DNA of 64,000 bases from Echinicola soli (GCF_006575665.1 NZ_CP041253.1:1555501-1619500); one strand, 5' to 3'; numbered from the stretch's first letter, positions 1-9,057 are shown. The notes: generated from the letters alone by a model not told the origin. Program-made: numbers and translations.

Positions 1-61
1 TTGGTTGCCCTCAAGCGCGGCGGCTTCCATAATTAATTTCTAACCATTAAAACGAAATGTT

Positions 62-532
62 ATGGATACCAACAACAAAAACATTGTCCTCAGCCAGGTA
101 GCTGAAATCACCCTGAGCTATTATCCCAATTCAAGGGTTTCAGAAAAACCGCAGATTGTTTCTTCCCTTGCAGCCAATAGAATCTTTAGGGCCAACTGGG
201 ATGCATCGAAATTGGGGTTTATTGAAGAGTTTAAGGTGATGTTGCTGAACGGGGTAAACCGGGTATTGGGGATCATAAATGTTTCATCCGGAGGAACTTC
301 CGGTACCATTGTGGATATGAAGTTGATCTTTGCAGCTGCAATGAAAGCTTCCGCGACAAGTCTGATACTAGCCCATAATCACCCAGGAGGAACCTTAAAA
401 CCCAGTGACCGGGATGTAAAGGTTACAGAAAAACTGGTCAAAGCGGGTGACCTTTTGGATCTACCGGTAATAGACCATACCATCATCACTGTGGAAGGAT
501 ATTATTCCTTTGCTGATATGGGAGGGCTTTAG
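62..532 (+). CDS. RadC-like JAB/MPN domain protein
   Basis: A 156-residue protein made almost entirely of the RadC-type JAB domain. The metalloprotease-like JAMM motif is complete: His105, His107, Ser115 and Asp118 in HNHPGG followed by SDRD, with an acidic pair near residues 55-56. The N-terminal helix-hairpin-helix of full-length RadC (about 220 residues) is absent, which is usual for the short RadC proteins carried by integrative elements of Bacteroidota. The activity of this family is not firmly established; the old name DNA repair protein should not be taken literally. ATG at 62 is the first start in frame. It lies beside other genes of accessory type, so a mobile-element origin is likely. 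Confidence 0.88.
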   Translation: MDTNNKNIVLSQVAEITLSYYPNSRVSEKPQIVSSLAANRIFRANWDASKLGFIEEFKVMLLNGVNRVLGIINVSSGGTSGTIVDMKLIFAAAMKASATSLILAHNHPGGTLKPSDRDVKVTEKLVKAGDLLDLPVIDHTIITVEGYYSFADMGGL

Positions 533-543
533 GGCCCTTTTTT
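523..543 (+). terminator. weak terminator at the RadC-like gene end
   Basis: A 5-bp stem (AGGGC/GCCCT) overlaps the stop codon and is followed by six T. It is short, so termination is plausible but weak. Confidence 0.45.
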
Positions 544-573
544 ATATTAATGGAAGTGAACATCTGTACCTTC

Positions 574-1335
574 CTAATAATACTCATACGTATACCTTCT
601 GGCAAGTGTGAAATCATATGAAGGGAGGTATTCGCGTTTTTCAATCAAATTGCCCGATTGGTCATAATCAAATTGGAATGCATCCTTTTTTTCATTTTCA
701 GCTGGAACACTATATGAAGTTTCTTTTGCTTCCAAATAGTCCTGATCATTATAACGATAGAAGTACACTATCCATGGACTTTCCTGTCCTGCGTAAACAG
801 ATTCCTTGATTCTTTGGCCATTTTCATTATATTCATACGTGGTTTTTTCGGCTCCATCACTTGAGTACCATACCTGCGTTAGATTACCATTTTGACCGTA
901 AATATTTTCATACCTTATTTCAGCTGTTTCTCCTGGAGCATGTGCAAGCACTTTGGATAGACGCCCTTCACCGTCATACAGATATTCAGAATATGATTCA
1001 AGTACTAAATTGTCATGAGAGAAACTGTAATTGTAATTCCATTTTAACACATCATTTTCATATAAATAGGTGACGGCACCAGTTGTATCCGCAGAAGCGT
1101 TTAACCCAACTTTTATCGTTATTTTGCCTTTATTATCATAGTAATAGTGGTTGGTCCATGATGGATCATCAAAAGAGTCTTGATAAAAAAACTCTTTTGA
1201 TAAAACATTGGGCGGTGTAAACAATTCTAACTGTGAAATGTCAAGAATGTCCCTGTTAGGTGCATTATCTTCATTTGATTGGCAGCCCCCTAAAATTAGC
1301 AATGTTATAATGAAATTTTTAATTGATAATTGCAT
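574..1335 (-). CDS. YD-repeat-type lipoprotein
   Basis: A 253-residue exported protein. The N-terminus is a lipoprotein signal with lipobox LGGC, putting the acylated Cys at residue 18. The mature part has repeated stretches of the kind YEYNENGQRI, FDYDQSGNLI and YLYDGEGRLS, which is the YD/RHS-like pattern of tyrosine-rich beta strands with a glycine turn. Such proteins in Bacteroidota are surface or periplasmic lipoproteins of unknown role. At this length it cannot form a complete RHS shell. It is divergent from the protease gene that starts at 1395, with an AT-rich spacer of about 60 bp that probably holds both promoters. Confidence 0.75.
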   Translation of the reverse strand: MQLSIKNFIITLLILGGCQSNEDNAPNRDILDISQLELFTPPNVLSKEFFYQDSFDDPSWTNHYYYDNKGKITIKVGLNASADTTGAVTYLYENDVLKWNYNYSFSHDNLVLESYSEYLYDGEGRLSKVLAHAPGETAEIRYENIYGQNGNLTQVWYSSDGAEKTTYEYNENGQRIKESVYAGQESPWIVYFYRYNDQDYLEAKETSYSVPAENEKKDAFQFDYDQSGNLIEKREYLPSYDFTLARRYTYEYY

Positions 1336-1394
1336 TTTTCACTATTTTTAAGTTTTTATTATAAATATAAATATTTTCAACCTAATTTGTGTTT

Positions 1395-3629
1395 ATGATG
1401 AAATTTTATTTCGCTCTATTAGTTTTACTGTTATTATTACCATTTTATTCTAAAGGTCAGATTAAAACAGAAAAGGTAGACAAGTCAGAAATACCAAGAA
1501 TTCCTGCAGGTATAGCTACAAAAAGTTATTCACCAATTGCAATTAATATTGAAGAAAAGGAAACTAAACTCCAAAAATTAGAGGAGAGTATTTTGGAATA
1601 TAAATCAGGTGAGGGAATGACATTTGGGATATTTGAAGAGTTTTTTCTTAATTTTGATAAAGTAGAATCAAGCTGCTTAGATGGGACTTGTTATAAAGAA
1701 GTTTCTATTTATTCAAAGGGGGCGAATACACTTGGGTTCTATTTTGATCAAATACTATTAGGTCCCAACTCAGAATTCTATATTATCAATGATGAGGAAT
1801 CTTTTTTACAGGGACCTTTTACCAAAGAAACAGTAAACAAAACAGAAGGATTTATTTCAGGACTAATACCTGGTGAGAGGCTGAGATTGCTTCTGAAAGC
1901 TCCTGAAAATGAAGTTTCAACTAATAGAATAGTAATTTCAGAAGCGTCCTATGGGATATATGACTTTTTTGGTGTTAATAAATATACTAGCAATAATTCT
2001 ATTCAGTCCGCTTGTTTTGGTTGTTCCGCATCATGCAACCAAAATATAAAATGCTTTTCTACATATGAGGAGGAATCTCATGGAGTAATGTTGATGTTGG
2101 TAAAAAGTGGAGGCACTTATTCTACCATAGGAACAGGAGCGCTATTGAATAATGGGAAGCAGGATTATGAACCGATTGTACTTACAGCCGTTCATGTTTC
2201 TCCTACAATTTATTTGGATTCCATGCAATTTATGTTTCACTACCGAAGTCCACAATGTAATCCAACTAGTAATGGCCCTACAAATATTATAGTTCAGGGA
2301 GCAAGCCCCTTGGGACCGAGTGATGGAACGACGGATTTAAGACTTTTAAAGTTAGATGTTAATCCTCATAATAGCCCTGTGTTTAATAATAATCCTGTTT
2401 CATATTTAGGATGGAGCATAAACAGCAATCCGATAGGAAGTGTAGTAGGGATACACCATCCAGTATCCGATGTTCAGAAATTTCTTGCTGGGGATGTCCC
2501 TTCCCTTAGAAATGATACAAGTGGTCCTGGGAATTATTATTATTGGGAATTTAATCTGACTAACGGGTTACTTCAACCGGTAAGTTCAGGCAGTCCATTG
2601 CTGGATGATAATAAGAGAGTGATTGGTGCAAATCATGGAAGGGATCCGGGGGACAACTATGATTGCAATTATAGCAATAATCCAAAAGTTCTTTATGGTC
2701 GGTTAAATAGATCTTGGGATATTTTTTCTCAATATTTAGATCCTAATAATGAGGGGCTGGTAGCTCTGAATACAATTACAAACCAACCGGGTGCAGAAAC
2801 CAAAGGTTATATTGAAGGATTGGACTACCTTTGTTCATCAACGAATTATGAACTCAAAAATTCACCGTTGGAGTTTTCAATCAATTGGACAGTTTCTCCA
2901 GCTGGATTGGTGACAAATAGTTCGGGTACCGGGCCCATCGCCAATTTAAGCCCTAGCAGTCCATCAGCTTCAGGAGATGCCGTCCTGACTTTCACAATAA
3001 CCAGTACAGGAGGGAGTGTCCAAACTGAAGTTAACAAAACCATTAAAGTGGGAAAACCAGGAGTATCCTCAATTTGGTCAGCAACTTCTTCCACTGGCTT
3101 AAATCTTCCAGTGCCATTTGTAGCCACATACCCAGATCGTTGTGATGAAATATTGGATGCAGAATGGGATGTATACCCAACAACGGTAACTATAATGGAG
3201 GAATCCGGCTTCCCCTGCGCATACCCCAATAATACAGGTGTCCAAATAAGTTTTCACAATAGTGGGTCGTATTCAGTAAGAGTAAGGGTTAAAAATGGAT
3301 GCGGTTGGGGAGGTTGGAGCAACCCAACCTACATACAGGCTAACAACTTTTTGGCATTTGATTATACAGTGTATCCCAATCCCGCATCAAATGAAATTAA
3401 CATTGAGATCCAGGATGGACCAGAAAAATCCACGTCCAGCCCTGACTTGATAAAGCAGAGTCCATTTGAAGTAAATATTTTTGATGAGCTTGGTAATTTA
3501 ATGCTGTCAACAGAAATGTCAGATACCAAATTCAAATTAGATGTTTCTGCCTTAACAGAAGGTTATTATTTTATGCATATAAAGCATGATAAGGGGGTGA
3601 TTAGGAAGAAGATAAAAATTGAAAGATAA
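1395..3629 (+). CDS. secreted trypsin-like serine protease with type IX sorting domain
   Basis: About 744 residues from ATG 1395 (an upstream in-frame GTG at 1389 is less likely because the signal peptide is well formed from the ATG). A signal peptide ending near SKGQ is followed by a pro-region, then a chymotrypsin-fold domain of lysyl-endopeptidase type: His267 in LTAVHV, Asp314 in TTDLRLLKL and Ser398 in SSGSPLL are the likely triad. Cysteines near residues 207-220 may form disulfides. A PKD-like beta-sandwich region follows (about 480-630), and the last 85 residues are a Por-type sorting domain beginning VYPNPASNE and ending in basic KKIKIER. It is therefore expected to be exported by the type IX system and processed or anchored at the surface. 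Substrate specificity cannot be read from the sequence. Confidence 0.85.
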   Translation: MMKFYFALLVLLLLLPFYSKGQIKTEKVDKSEIPRIPAGIATKSYSPIAINIEEKETKLQKLEESILEYKSGEGMTFGIFEEFFLNFDKVESSCLDGTCYKEVSIYSKGANTLGFYFDQILLGPNSEFYIINDEESFLQGPFTKETVNKTEGFISGLIPGERLRLLLKAPENEVSTNRIVISEASYGIYDFFGVNKYTSNNSIQSACFGCSASCNQNIKCFSTYEEESHGVMLMLVKSGGTYSTIGTGALLNNGKQDYEPIVLTAVHVSPTIYLDSMQFMFHYRSPQCNPTSNGPTNIIVQGASPLGPSDGTTDLRLLKLDVNPHNSPVFNNNPVSYLGWSINSNPIGSVVGIHHPVSDVQKFLAGDVPSLRNDTSGPGNYYYWEFNLTNGLLQPVSSGSPLLDDNKRVIGANHGRDPGDNYDCNYSNNPKVLYGRLNRSWDIFSQYLDPNNEGLVALNTITNQPGAETKGYIEGLDYLCSSTNYELKNSPLEFSINWTVSPAGLVTNSSGTGPIANLSPSSPSASGDAVLTFTITSTGGSVQTEVNKTIKVGKPGVSSIWSATSSTGLNLPVPFVATYPDRCDEILDAEWDVYPTTVTIMEESGFPCAYPNNTGVQISFHNSGSYSVRVRVKNGCGWGGWSNPTYIQANNFLAFDYTVYPNPASNEINIEIQDGPEKSTSSPDLIKQSPFEVNIFDELGNLMLSTEMSDTKFKLDVSALTEGYYFMHIKHDKGVIRKKIKIER

Positions 3630-3650
3630 ATCAGATTTTTATCGTTGAAT

Positions 3651-3690
3651 AAAGAATAAGACCGGTTTCTAAAAACCGGTCTTATTCTTT
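3651..3690 (+). terminator. strong hairpin terminator after the protease gene
   Basis: Perfect 18-bp inverted repeat (3651-3668 with 3673-3690) around the loop CTAA, 22 bp after the stop codon. The right arm ends in T-rich sequence. It is symmetrical enough to act on both strands. Confidence 0.85.
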
Positions 3691-3867
3691 AAAGAAAGGT
3701 TTTTGAAAATTAAAGGGTATCCATAAAACTTTTACAGGTATTTATTATAAGTTACCGCAGAATACGGTTATCCCACGCTCCGTTTCTTATCCCACTTCGG
3801 TTTTCAGTGTGACCATTCCAGCCTTTCATGATCCACATTTGGGCTACAGAACCAATGTAAATTGATC

Positions 3868-4083
3868 ATGAAAGACCAACAAGAACATCCGAATTTTACC
3901 GGTAATATTCCTCCATCCATTGAAGAGGTGAAGGCCTATTTCCGGTACATGAACATCCCCGAATCCGAAGCGGAAGTATTCTACTTTTACTACCAGGGGC
4001 TGGACTGGAAGAGTGAGTCTGGAAGCCCATTGCGCGACTGGGTGATGGCCGCGGACCAGTGGGTGTGGAACCTTGAAAATTAA
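3868..4083 (+). CDS. small protein like the C-terminal domain of replication/DnaD-type proteins
   Basis: About 71 residues from ATG 3868 (an in-frame TTG lies at 3862). The sequence has the pattern PPSIEEVKAYF, then a stretch rich in F and Y (FYFYYQGLDW), then DWVMAADQWVW. This matches the short helical module found at the C-terminus of many phage and plasmid replication or DnaD-like proteins, where a YYxxxGW segment is followed by a DWxxxxxxW segment. Here it stands alone. It probably belongs to an integrated element. Function is inferred only from the motif pattern. Confidence 0.6.
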   Translation: MKDQQEHPNFTGNIPPSIEEVKAYFRYMNIPESEAEVFYFYYQGLDWKSESGSPLRDWVMAADQWVWNLEN

Positions 4084-4597
4084 CCCCATCCTTTCATAAC
4101 AAGCAAACCCAACCAAGTAAAACGGGGGGCACTTTGCCCTAATCCGGGGCCGCGATCCGGCGGCCAGCAAGATGTAGGATTGTCTGACGCCAATCCGATC
4201 TTGCCCCTTGCTGCCGGAGTGGCAAGGGGATGAACGCTCCGGAGTCGCATGTAGGGTTTTATCCGGTGTGAAATCAAACCACTACTTTTGAAAACATGGA
4301 AAAGTAAAGGATTGCTTCCGGCATTGGACGTTAATACTTGAAAAACGGAAAGCCGGTTCCCGCTATCCTCCCGCCGGAATGCAAAGGTATCCAGCTCATG
4401 GAACCGGACAAGGGCAGGTAAATGCTTCCTTATGTCAGCACCCTTGCCTGGTACCTTTCGCCGTGATAAAATGGCATCCAAGAGGGAAGGATGCCCGGTG
4501 AAGGATACCTTTCCAAATGATGGATACCATATTTGGTTTCTCCTGCCTATATTTAAATGGGCAAACCAACTTGTTTTATAATAAAGGATCACATAAC
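4084..4597. other. 514-bp stretch without a convincing gene
   Basis: No reading frame with credible protein character. It holds one clear inverted repeat, CCCCTTGC (4204-4211) with GCAAGGGG (4222-4229). The opposite-strand ORF across this stretch has a composition typical of a shadow frame. Confidence 0.5.
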
Positions 4598-5071
4598 ATG
4601 GAACAGCTTTCTGGCAATAATTGGATAGAACGTAAGGCGTTCCAAAAGATATTTTCACCCTTCAACGAAACCGGTACCCAGGTCTGGACAGTAAGCAGGG
4701 TAAAGGAACTCCACCCGCAGGTAGTAAGGATGGTCGTTAACCTTGCCCAACTAGAATTTATAAACTTTATCAGGATCTGTGACGAAACATTGGCCGCATC
4801 CAGTGAAAATTATCCAAAACGTCCAAAGGTACCCGTTACCCAAATGAACCATCCTTCGGCAATCGGTATAGAGCTTTTCTACGATACCGATTACAGGACT
4901 GTTGATTTTAACGATATCAATTCACCTGTCAAGGGAAACGGAGGGAAAATGGTGGATGCCGTCCTGCGGGATTTTCCAAAAGGGTGGCAACCTGCGGTGA
5001 TCATGGACTGGAGCAATGGGTTTTGGGACAGGATGGAAGAAAAGTACCATGACCTGCAATGGATAAGGTAG
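4598..5071 (+). CDS. hypothetical protein of mobile-element type
   Basis: A 157-residue soluble protein starting at ATG 4598, chosen because AAAGGA lies about 10 bp upstream; a longer frame from 4517 begins in low-quality sequence. Charged and aromatic residues are evenly spread, and the C-terminal third contains DWSNGFWDRMEEKYHDLQW. I do not recognise the family. The gene sits between the replication-like small protein and the broken pRiA4b-like gene, so it is likely cargo of the same accessory element. Confidence 0.55.
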   Translation: MEQLSGNNWIERKAFQKIFSPFNETGTQVWTVSRVKELHPQVVRMVVNLAQLEFINFIRICDETLAASSENYPKRPKVPVTQMNHPSAIGIELFYDTDYRTVDFNDINSPVKGNGGKMVDAVLRDFPKGWQPAVIMDWSNGFWDRMEEKYHDLQWIR

Positions 5072-5399
5072 CAGCAGGGACGGCATGGTTGTCAGATAAA
5101 TATAAAGAGTGGAGGCCCCTTGGCACAGGTGTTCTTATAAATCAATAACCCTTTTTTGTCAGGAAGGAATGCGGCCTGTTTCTCTGGAAAATCCCCTCCT
5201 TGAAAAAGTTGAAATCCCACCCCCGAAAGCGGTTAATTTACATCCTGTCAATACCCGTTCCGGACGGAGTGCCAAAAGGAACAGGTTTCAAAGCTACAAG
5301 CGTAGCTCCTGAATGACCAACCACCAAGAAATCCCAAACAATACCGCCACAGCTGGATTTATACCGATCCACTAAAAACTACATGTACAACTTCTGGAA
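5072..5399. other. 328-bp stretch without a convincing gene
   Basis: A short plus-strand frame here lacks a plausible start context and protein-like composition. The end of the stretch may once have encoded the N-terminus of the pRiA4b-like protein, which now has no in-frame start. Confidence 0.4.
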
Positions 5400-5989
5400 A
5401 TGCCCTGTTCAGTGGAAAGGACCTTGTTGGTGCCGGCAAATATCAACATGATGCAATTGCACTATATTGTGCAGATTGCTATGGACTGGGAGAACATACA
5501 CCTTGCCCAATTTATGGACCGGGAAGAACGTCCGGGGATAAATGCCTCACTGGTTCCTGAATATGACCTGGAATATGGCCATTTCAATGAGACCCCGCTT
5601 AATGAAGTACACCTGTTGCCCGATTTTTTGGTGGACAGACTAGCCAAATCATTTTTCTATCTTTATGATTTCGGGGACCTTTGGCTGCACACTGTAAAGT
5701 TCAAGAAGTTGACCAAAAATGACCGGAAGGTTTTTTGAGGCATGCCCCTGTGCCTGAAGGGAAATGTCCTCCCGAAGATGTCGGTGGCACCCATGGGTAC
5801 AGGCTGTTTTTTGATAGCATCAACGATCCCGGCCATGAGGATTTCCAACTCAACAGGGGATGGTTGGGAATGGGGGACGACCAGGTCTATACCTTTGAAT
5901 CTCCGGACACCAATGCCATCAATGATAGGTTCCGTGACCTGATCGCTTCCCCGGATTGGTGGATGACGGTGGAGAAATATTACCAATAA
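5400..5989 (+). pseudogene. plasmid pRiA4b ORF-3-like protein, frameshifted
   Basis: Two adjacent frames together reproduce the pRiA4b ORF-3 family. The first (5400-5738) has RTLLVPANI, LHYIVQIAMDWENIHL and the signature YLYDFGDLWLHTVKF. The second (from about 5735 to 5989) continues with GKCPPEDVGG, THGYRLFFDSI and NDPGHED. The switch falls at a run of six T followed by the stop TGA (5730-5738), so a single-base slip joins the parts. The N-terminal 20 residues expected before the RTLLVP segment are also not in frame, which suggests real decay rather than one sequencing error. The family is common as passenger genes of mobile elements and has no settled function. Confidence 0.7.
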
Positions 5990-6096
5990 TCGGTTTTTGG
6001 GGCATGGCCCGGAAATATGGGACAGGACAACAATTGTCGATTTCATGTGAATGGTCTTACTATGGGTGGGATGTATTCCAATAGTGGGGTAAGGAA

Positions 6097-7044
6097 CTAT
6101 TCCCTATACCTTGAGGTGACCTTTCTTGCCCATGTTTCCAGTCCATTCAGCATTTCATGGAGGTGGCCAACCAGTTGCTGCTTTTCCTGGAAACTGCCGG
6201 GTCCGGTAGACAGAAAGTGATATACCTGTCGCCGGTATACCTCCCTGACAAAACCATATTCTTTCCTTACCCGATCGATACACTCCTCCAGGCCGATGTG
6301 GTAGTAATGCTTTTTGAGCAGGACAAGATTATGAAAGTCCCCGGACAGTGCCTCTTTGTAGTGGGAATCCAGGTCATTTGACAGGCAGATCAGCCTGACC
6401 GCAGTTCTCTTTAGGTCCAGAAAGGCTGGGCTTTCATACGTTTCCATTGTAAATCCAAGTGAACTGATATAGGTAAGCAGTTCCAGGGCAATCCCCGAAC
6501 CCGAACAGTGCTTTAACCGTTTGCGATAGGCCAAAAGAGAAGGAGGATTGTTCCTTTCCAGGTTGGCAGCCTCCCAGAGTCCGGAGGTTATAAATTTCTC
6601 CACCTGCCGTACCAGTTTAAGCCCCCTGTTAAACCTCCTCGCCCTGTCGCGGAACCAATACCAATGAAGGTCCTTGAAAACCCTGCCAACTGCATTGTCC
6701 GGTGATAATTTACCTGAACGGATCTTTTTGAAGTCGGCAAGATGGTTATTCCAGAATTCCGTCCTTTCCCCAGCCCCAAGCCCATCGGCACGGTCGTCCA
6801 AACAGAACAATACCAGGAAGAGCTTGGAGATATGGAAAAGTTCTTCCTTGTTGGCATGTGGATAGGCATATGCAGCAAAATCTTCCTGGTTTTGATCATA
6901 GGCACGATTTCGCTCACGGTCGGAAAGGAACAAGCCTCTTTCTTCGGTCCATTTCCTGACAGCAATTCGTGTTATTTTTGTAAATGGGTTTGTGGTCTGG
7001 GCTTCATGGGAGCCTTTCAAATCCCTGTGTGCAGCTTCCTTCAT
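6097..7044 (-). CDS. class I terpene synthase (terpene cyclase)
   Basis: A 315-residue protein, the normal size for a single-domain bacterial terpene cyclase. All four hallmarks are in the right order. The aspartate-rich motif DDRAD is at 83-87, inside a hydrophobic helix. A pyrophosphate-sensor Arg candidate, Arg176, lies 47 residues before the second metal motif. The NSE triad NDLDSHYKE is at 223-231 (Asn223, Ser227, Glu231). An RY pair at 312-313 lies about 80 residues after it. The enzyme should ionise a linear prenyl diphosphate with three Mg2+ and cyclise it; sesqui- versus diterpene substrate cannot be told. A GGAG ribosome site lies just before the ATG. No prenyltransferase or P450 is adjacent, so it is an orphan and the product is unknown. 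Confidence 0.87.
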   Translation of the reverse strand: MKEAAHRDLKGSHEAQTTNPFTKITRIAVRKWTEERGLFLSDRERNRAYDQNQEDFAAYAYPHANKEELFHISKLFLVLFCLDDRADGLGAGERTEFWNNHLADFKKIRSGKLSPDNAVGRVFKDLHWYWFRDRARRFNRGLKLVRQVEKFITSGLWEAANLERNNPPSLLAYRKRLKHCSGSGIALELLTYISSLGFTMETYESPAFLDLKRTAVRLICLSNDLDSHYKEALSGDFHNLVLLKKHYYHIGLEECIDRVRKEYGFVREVYRRQVYHFLSTGPGSFQEKQQLVGHLHEMLNGLETWARKVTSRYRE

Positions 7045-7283
7045 GTTATATTCTCCGTTTTGTTAAAAAGATAGCCTAGCTGTCAGGGCCGGTTCGAAAG
7101 GAGTATGTTTTTGTCCAAAAATGAATGCCCGGGCAAGACTTGTCGCTAACCTAATCATGTGGGCGAAGTGACACAAATTGCCGGGCCGTTATTCCATTTG
7201 ACTTACCCGATAAGGCCTGATCCAAGCCTATTTGGTAAATCAGGAAATGCAATGTTACCTCAGCTTTTCAGGGTACACTCTCC

Positions 7284-7610
7284 ATGGTATATTGGAATAA
7301 AACAACGCCAAAAGATATGCAGGAACATAAGGTAAGGGGATTTCCCGGCAACCCCCGTTCATTGATCGAACATTTCAACGCCCACCTGGAAAACAAGACC
7401 TTTTATTTCACGGGGTACCGTAATGACAGGTTTATTTACGGGACAAGATTGGATGACCCGTTCCACTACTGTACCAGGCCCTGGTTGGGGAGTGAGCGGT
7501 TCCATCTTGAACTGGATTCATTGCCCACGGCCCGGCTGGGCCCTACCGAGTGCTTTCCAACCTCTTTGACCAGGGCGCGGGAGTATGGCCCGGAGCTGAA
7601 ATCAACCTGA
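7284..7610 (+). CDS. N-terminal part of a hypothetical protein, probably frameshifted
   Basis: Starts at ATG 7284 and reads as ordinary protein (for example FPGNPRSLIEHFNAHLE and FYFTGYRNDRFIYGTRL) up to about LDSLPTARLGP. After this the frame becomes low quality and stops at 7610, while a new good frame overlaps it from about 7541. The simplest reading is that this and the next entry were one gene of about 395 residues, broken near 7541-7550. I do not recognise the family. It is divergent from the terpene cyclase, with 239 bp between the starts. Confidence 0.5.
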   Translation: MVYWNKTTPKDMQEHKVRGFPGNPRSLIEHFNAHLENKTFYFTGYRNDRFIYGTRLDDPFHYCTRPWLGSERFHLELDSLPTARLGPTECFPTSLTRAREYGPELKST

Positions 7611-8476
7611 ACAACAGGAAAACCATTCCCAGTGGCCTTTCCGCCTATTGGGACCTTTCCTACAGGAGGTTTATGGATGACCATATACCTGGGATGTTCC
7701 ATAGCCGTCTGTGCGACCTGTTCACCGCACTGCTCGAGTCCCATTATTGTTTTTATCTGGGCCTTCCCAAAAGGAAATGGAAAGAGGACTTCCCACTTGC
7801 GGACCTGGTCAAGGTATTGTCCTTTATTACCGTCAAGCAAATGGAGAAATTCCCGCGATGTGGAAAGACCAGTATAGGCTGTCTGTTGGAAACGTTCAGG
7901 GAACGGGGCTTGTACTTGATAAAGAGGAATATGCATATGGGTAAGGGGGAAATACAACGCTTCGTCCGCCAACGTTACAGGGGGCTTGATTTTTCCTTTA
8001 GGGGCTACAATGCCGGAGTGTTTGAATACGTAATTGCCGGTAGTGGCGACGGAATCCTTGAGAAAGAGGAGTTGCTGCGGTTCAAGGTACGGAAAGGTGC
8101 CAAGCTGTATCCCCTTATGGCCTTTGGGAAAATCGTTCGGGCATCCAGGGAAATGCCCGATACCACGGCAGATACCATTTTCAGGACAACTCCCATCGCC
8201 AAGCTGGTGGGATCCTGGAACAAGAAGGCCACCGTGGTTTTGGCCCACCATGAAGAGCAGCTGGGGTTTGAACTTGCCTACCTTCTCCGTAGACTTTTGG
8301 ACATGCACCCGCTTGCCCATAGGGCAGGTGGAGTGGAAAGGATGCAGGCCGTATTCATTTTGCAGAAAACCACCATACAAACGGCAGCAACGGTACTGGC
8401 AGAGGAGTTGGCAAAGGCCAAAAGGGAACTGGCAGAATACGGGATCTTTTTTATGGACCGGGACGACCGTAGCTAG
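7550..8476 (+). CDS. C-terminal part of the same hypothetical protein
   Basis: About 308 residues from a GTG at 7550, with good coding character upstream of the GTG in the same frame, which favours continuation from the preceding ORF over a true start. The protein is soluble and basic, with a long helical C-terminus rich in Ala, Glu and Lys (AAATVLAEEL type). A FRGYNAGVF segment recalls the YNAG motif of lytic transglycosylases, but nothing else supports that. Its stop overlaps the stop of the convergent Crp/Fnr gene: the four bases CTAG at 8473-8476 serve both. The 384-residue frame on the opposite strand is P-, G-, Q- and H-rich and is judged a shadow. Confidence 0.5.
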   Translation: MLSNLFDQGAGVWPGAEINLNNRKTIPSGLSAYWDLSYRRFMDDHIPGMFHSRLCDLFTALLESHYCFYLGLPKRKWKEDFPLADLVKVLSFITVKQMEKFPRCGKTSIGCLLETFRERGLYLIKRNMHMGKGEIQRFVRQRYRGLDFSFRGYNAGVFEYVIAGSGDGILEKEELLRFKVRKGAKLYPLMAFGKIVRASREMPDTTADTIFRTTPIAKLVGSWNKKATVVLAHHEEQLGFELAYLLRRLLDMHPLAHRAGGVERMQAVFILQKTTIQTAATVLAEELAKAKRELAEYGIFFMDRDDRS

Positions 8477-9057
8477 GGCAGGTTGTCCATTAGCTTTTTG
8501 ATGCTGGCCGAACTGGTGTTGAAGAGAAATGCCAGGTCCTTCCGGGAAAGGAATTTGCGCTCTTCCCTGTAATTTTCCCAGAAAAAGGCGAATCCCTGCC
8601 GCAGGGGGAGCTGGAAGCACCTCAGGTATTTGTGCGTCTCCTCCAAGAGCTGCCTGTTCACGAAGGTACTCAAACGGCTGATCTCGGGCATTTCATGGAG
8701 CAGGGCAGCTTCCGCATCATTTTTGAGCGAAAAGCAGGAAACATAGCTGATGGCCCTCAGGTAAAAGGGGGATGGCCCTTTTTCGAAATAGGCATACAGG
8801 TCCGCGGCCACCGAGCCTTCTGTAAAGATCCTTACCCTGTAGTCCCTTCCCCGTTTGGCAGGATATAGTTGGGCCATCGTACCGGTGTGTACATAGTGCA
8901 CATAGGATTCCTCAACATCCCTTTCCCGGATGATTTCCCCCTTTTGATAGGTCTGGATCCTAAAATAGGGCTGCATATCGCGGTATACCTTTGGGTTAAT
9001 CCTTGCCAAGTGGCCAAAGGACTCTCTCAGCATTTCCGTAGTCAATATTCTACCCAT
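8473..9057 (-). CDS. Crp/Fnr-family transcriptional regulator
   Basis: A 194-residue protein with a cyclic-nucleotide-binding-like beta roll at about residues 25-115 (YQKGEIIRERDVEESYVHYV, then RVRIFTEGSVAADLYAYF) and a C-terminal helical region in place of a clear winged helix (DLAFLFNTSSASIKKLMDNL at the end is the likely recognition part). This is the usual size of the many Bacteroidota Crp/Fnr-like regulators, most with no known ligand. It is divergent from the MauE-like gene. Control of that gene or of the nearby TlpA-SusCD operon is an inference from position only. Confidence 0.82.
   Translation of the reverse strand: MGRILTTEMLRESFGHLARINPKVYRDMQPYFRIQTYQKGEIIRERDVEESYVHYVHTGTMAQLYPAKRGRDYRVRIFTEGSVAADLYAYFEKGPSPFYLRAISYVSCFSLKNDAEAALLHEMPEISRLSTFVNRQLLEETHKYLRCFQLPLRQGFAFFWENYREERKFLSRKDLAFLFNTSSASIKKLMDNLP

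Noticed and set aside
4080..4658. Minus-strand ORF of 192 codons
   Set aside because: Shadow-like composition and no start context; it overlaps the better plus-strand gene at 4598.
5109..5312. 67-residue ORF before the pRiA4b-like gene
   Set aside because: No start context and no protein-like pattern.
7980..8040. Lytic transglycosylase call from FRGYNAGVF
   Set aside because: The catalytic Glu-Ser segment and other transglycosylase motifs are not seen.
7466..8620. Long minus-strand ORF of 384 codons
   Set aside because: Rich in P, G, Q and H with no domain. The plus-strand frames have normal charged composition.
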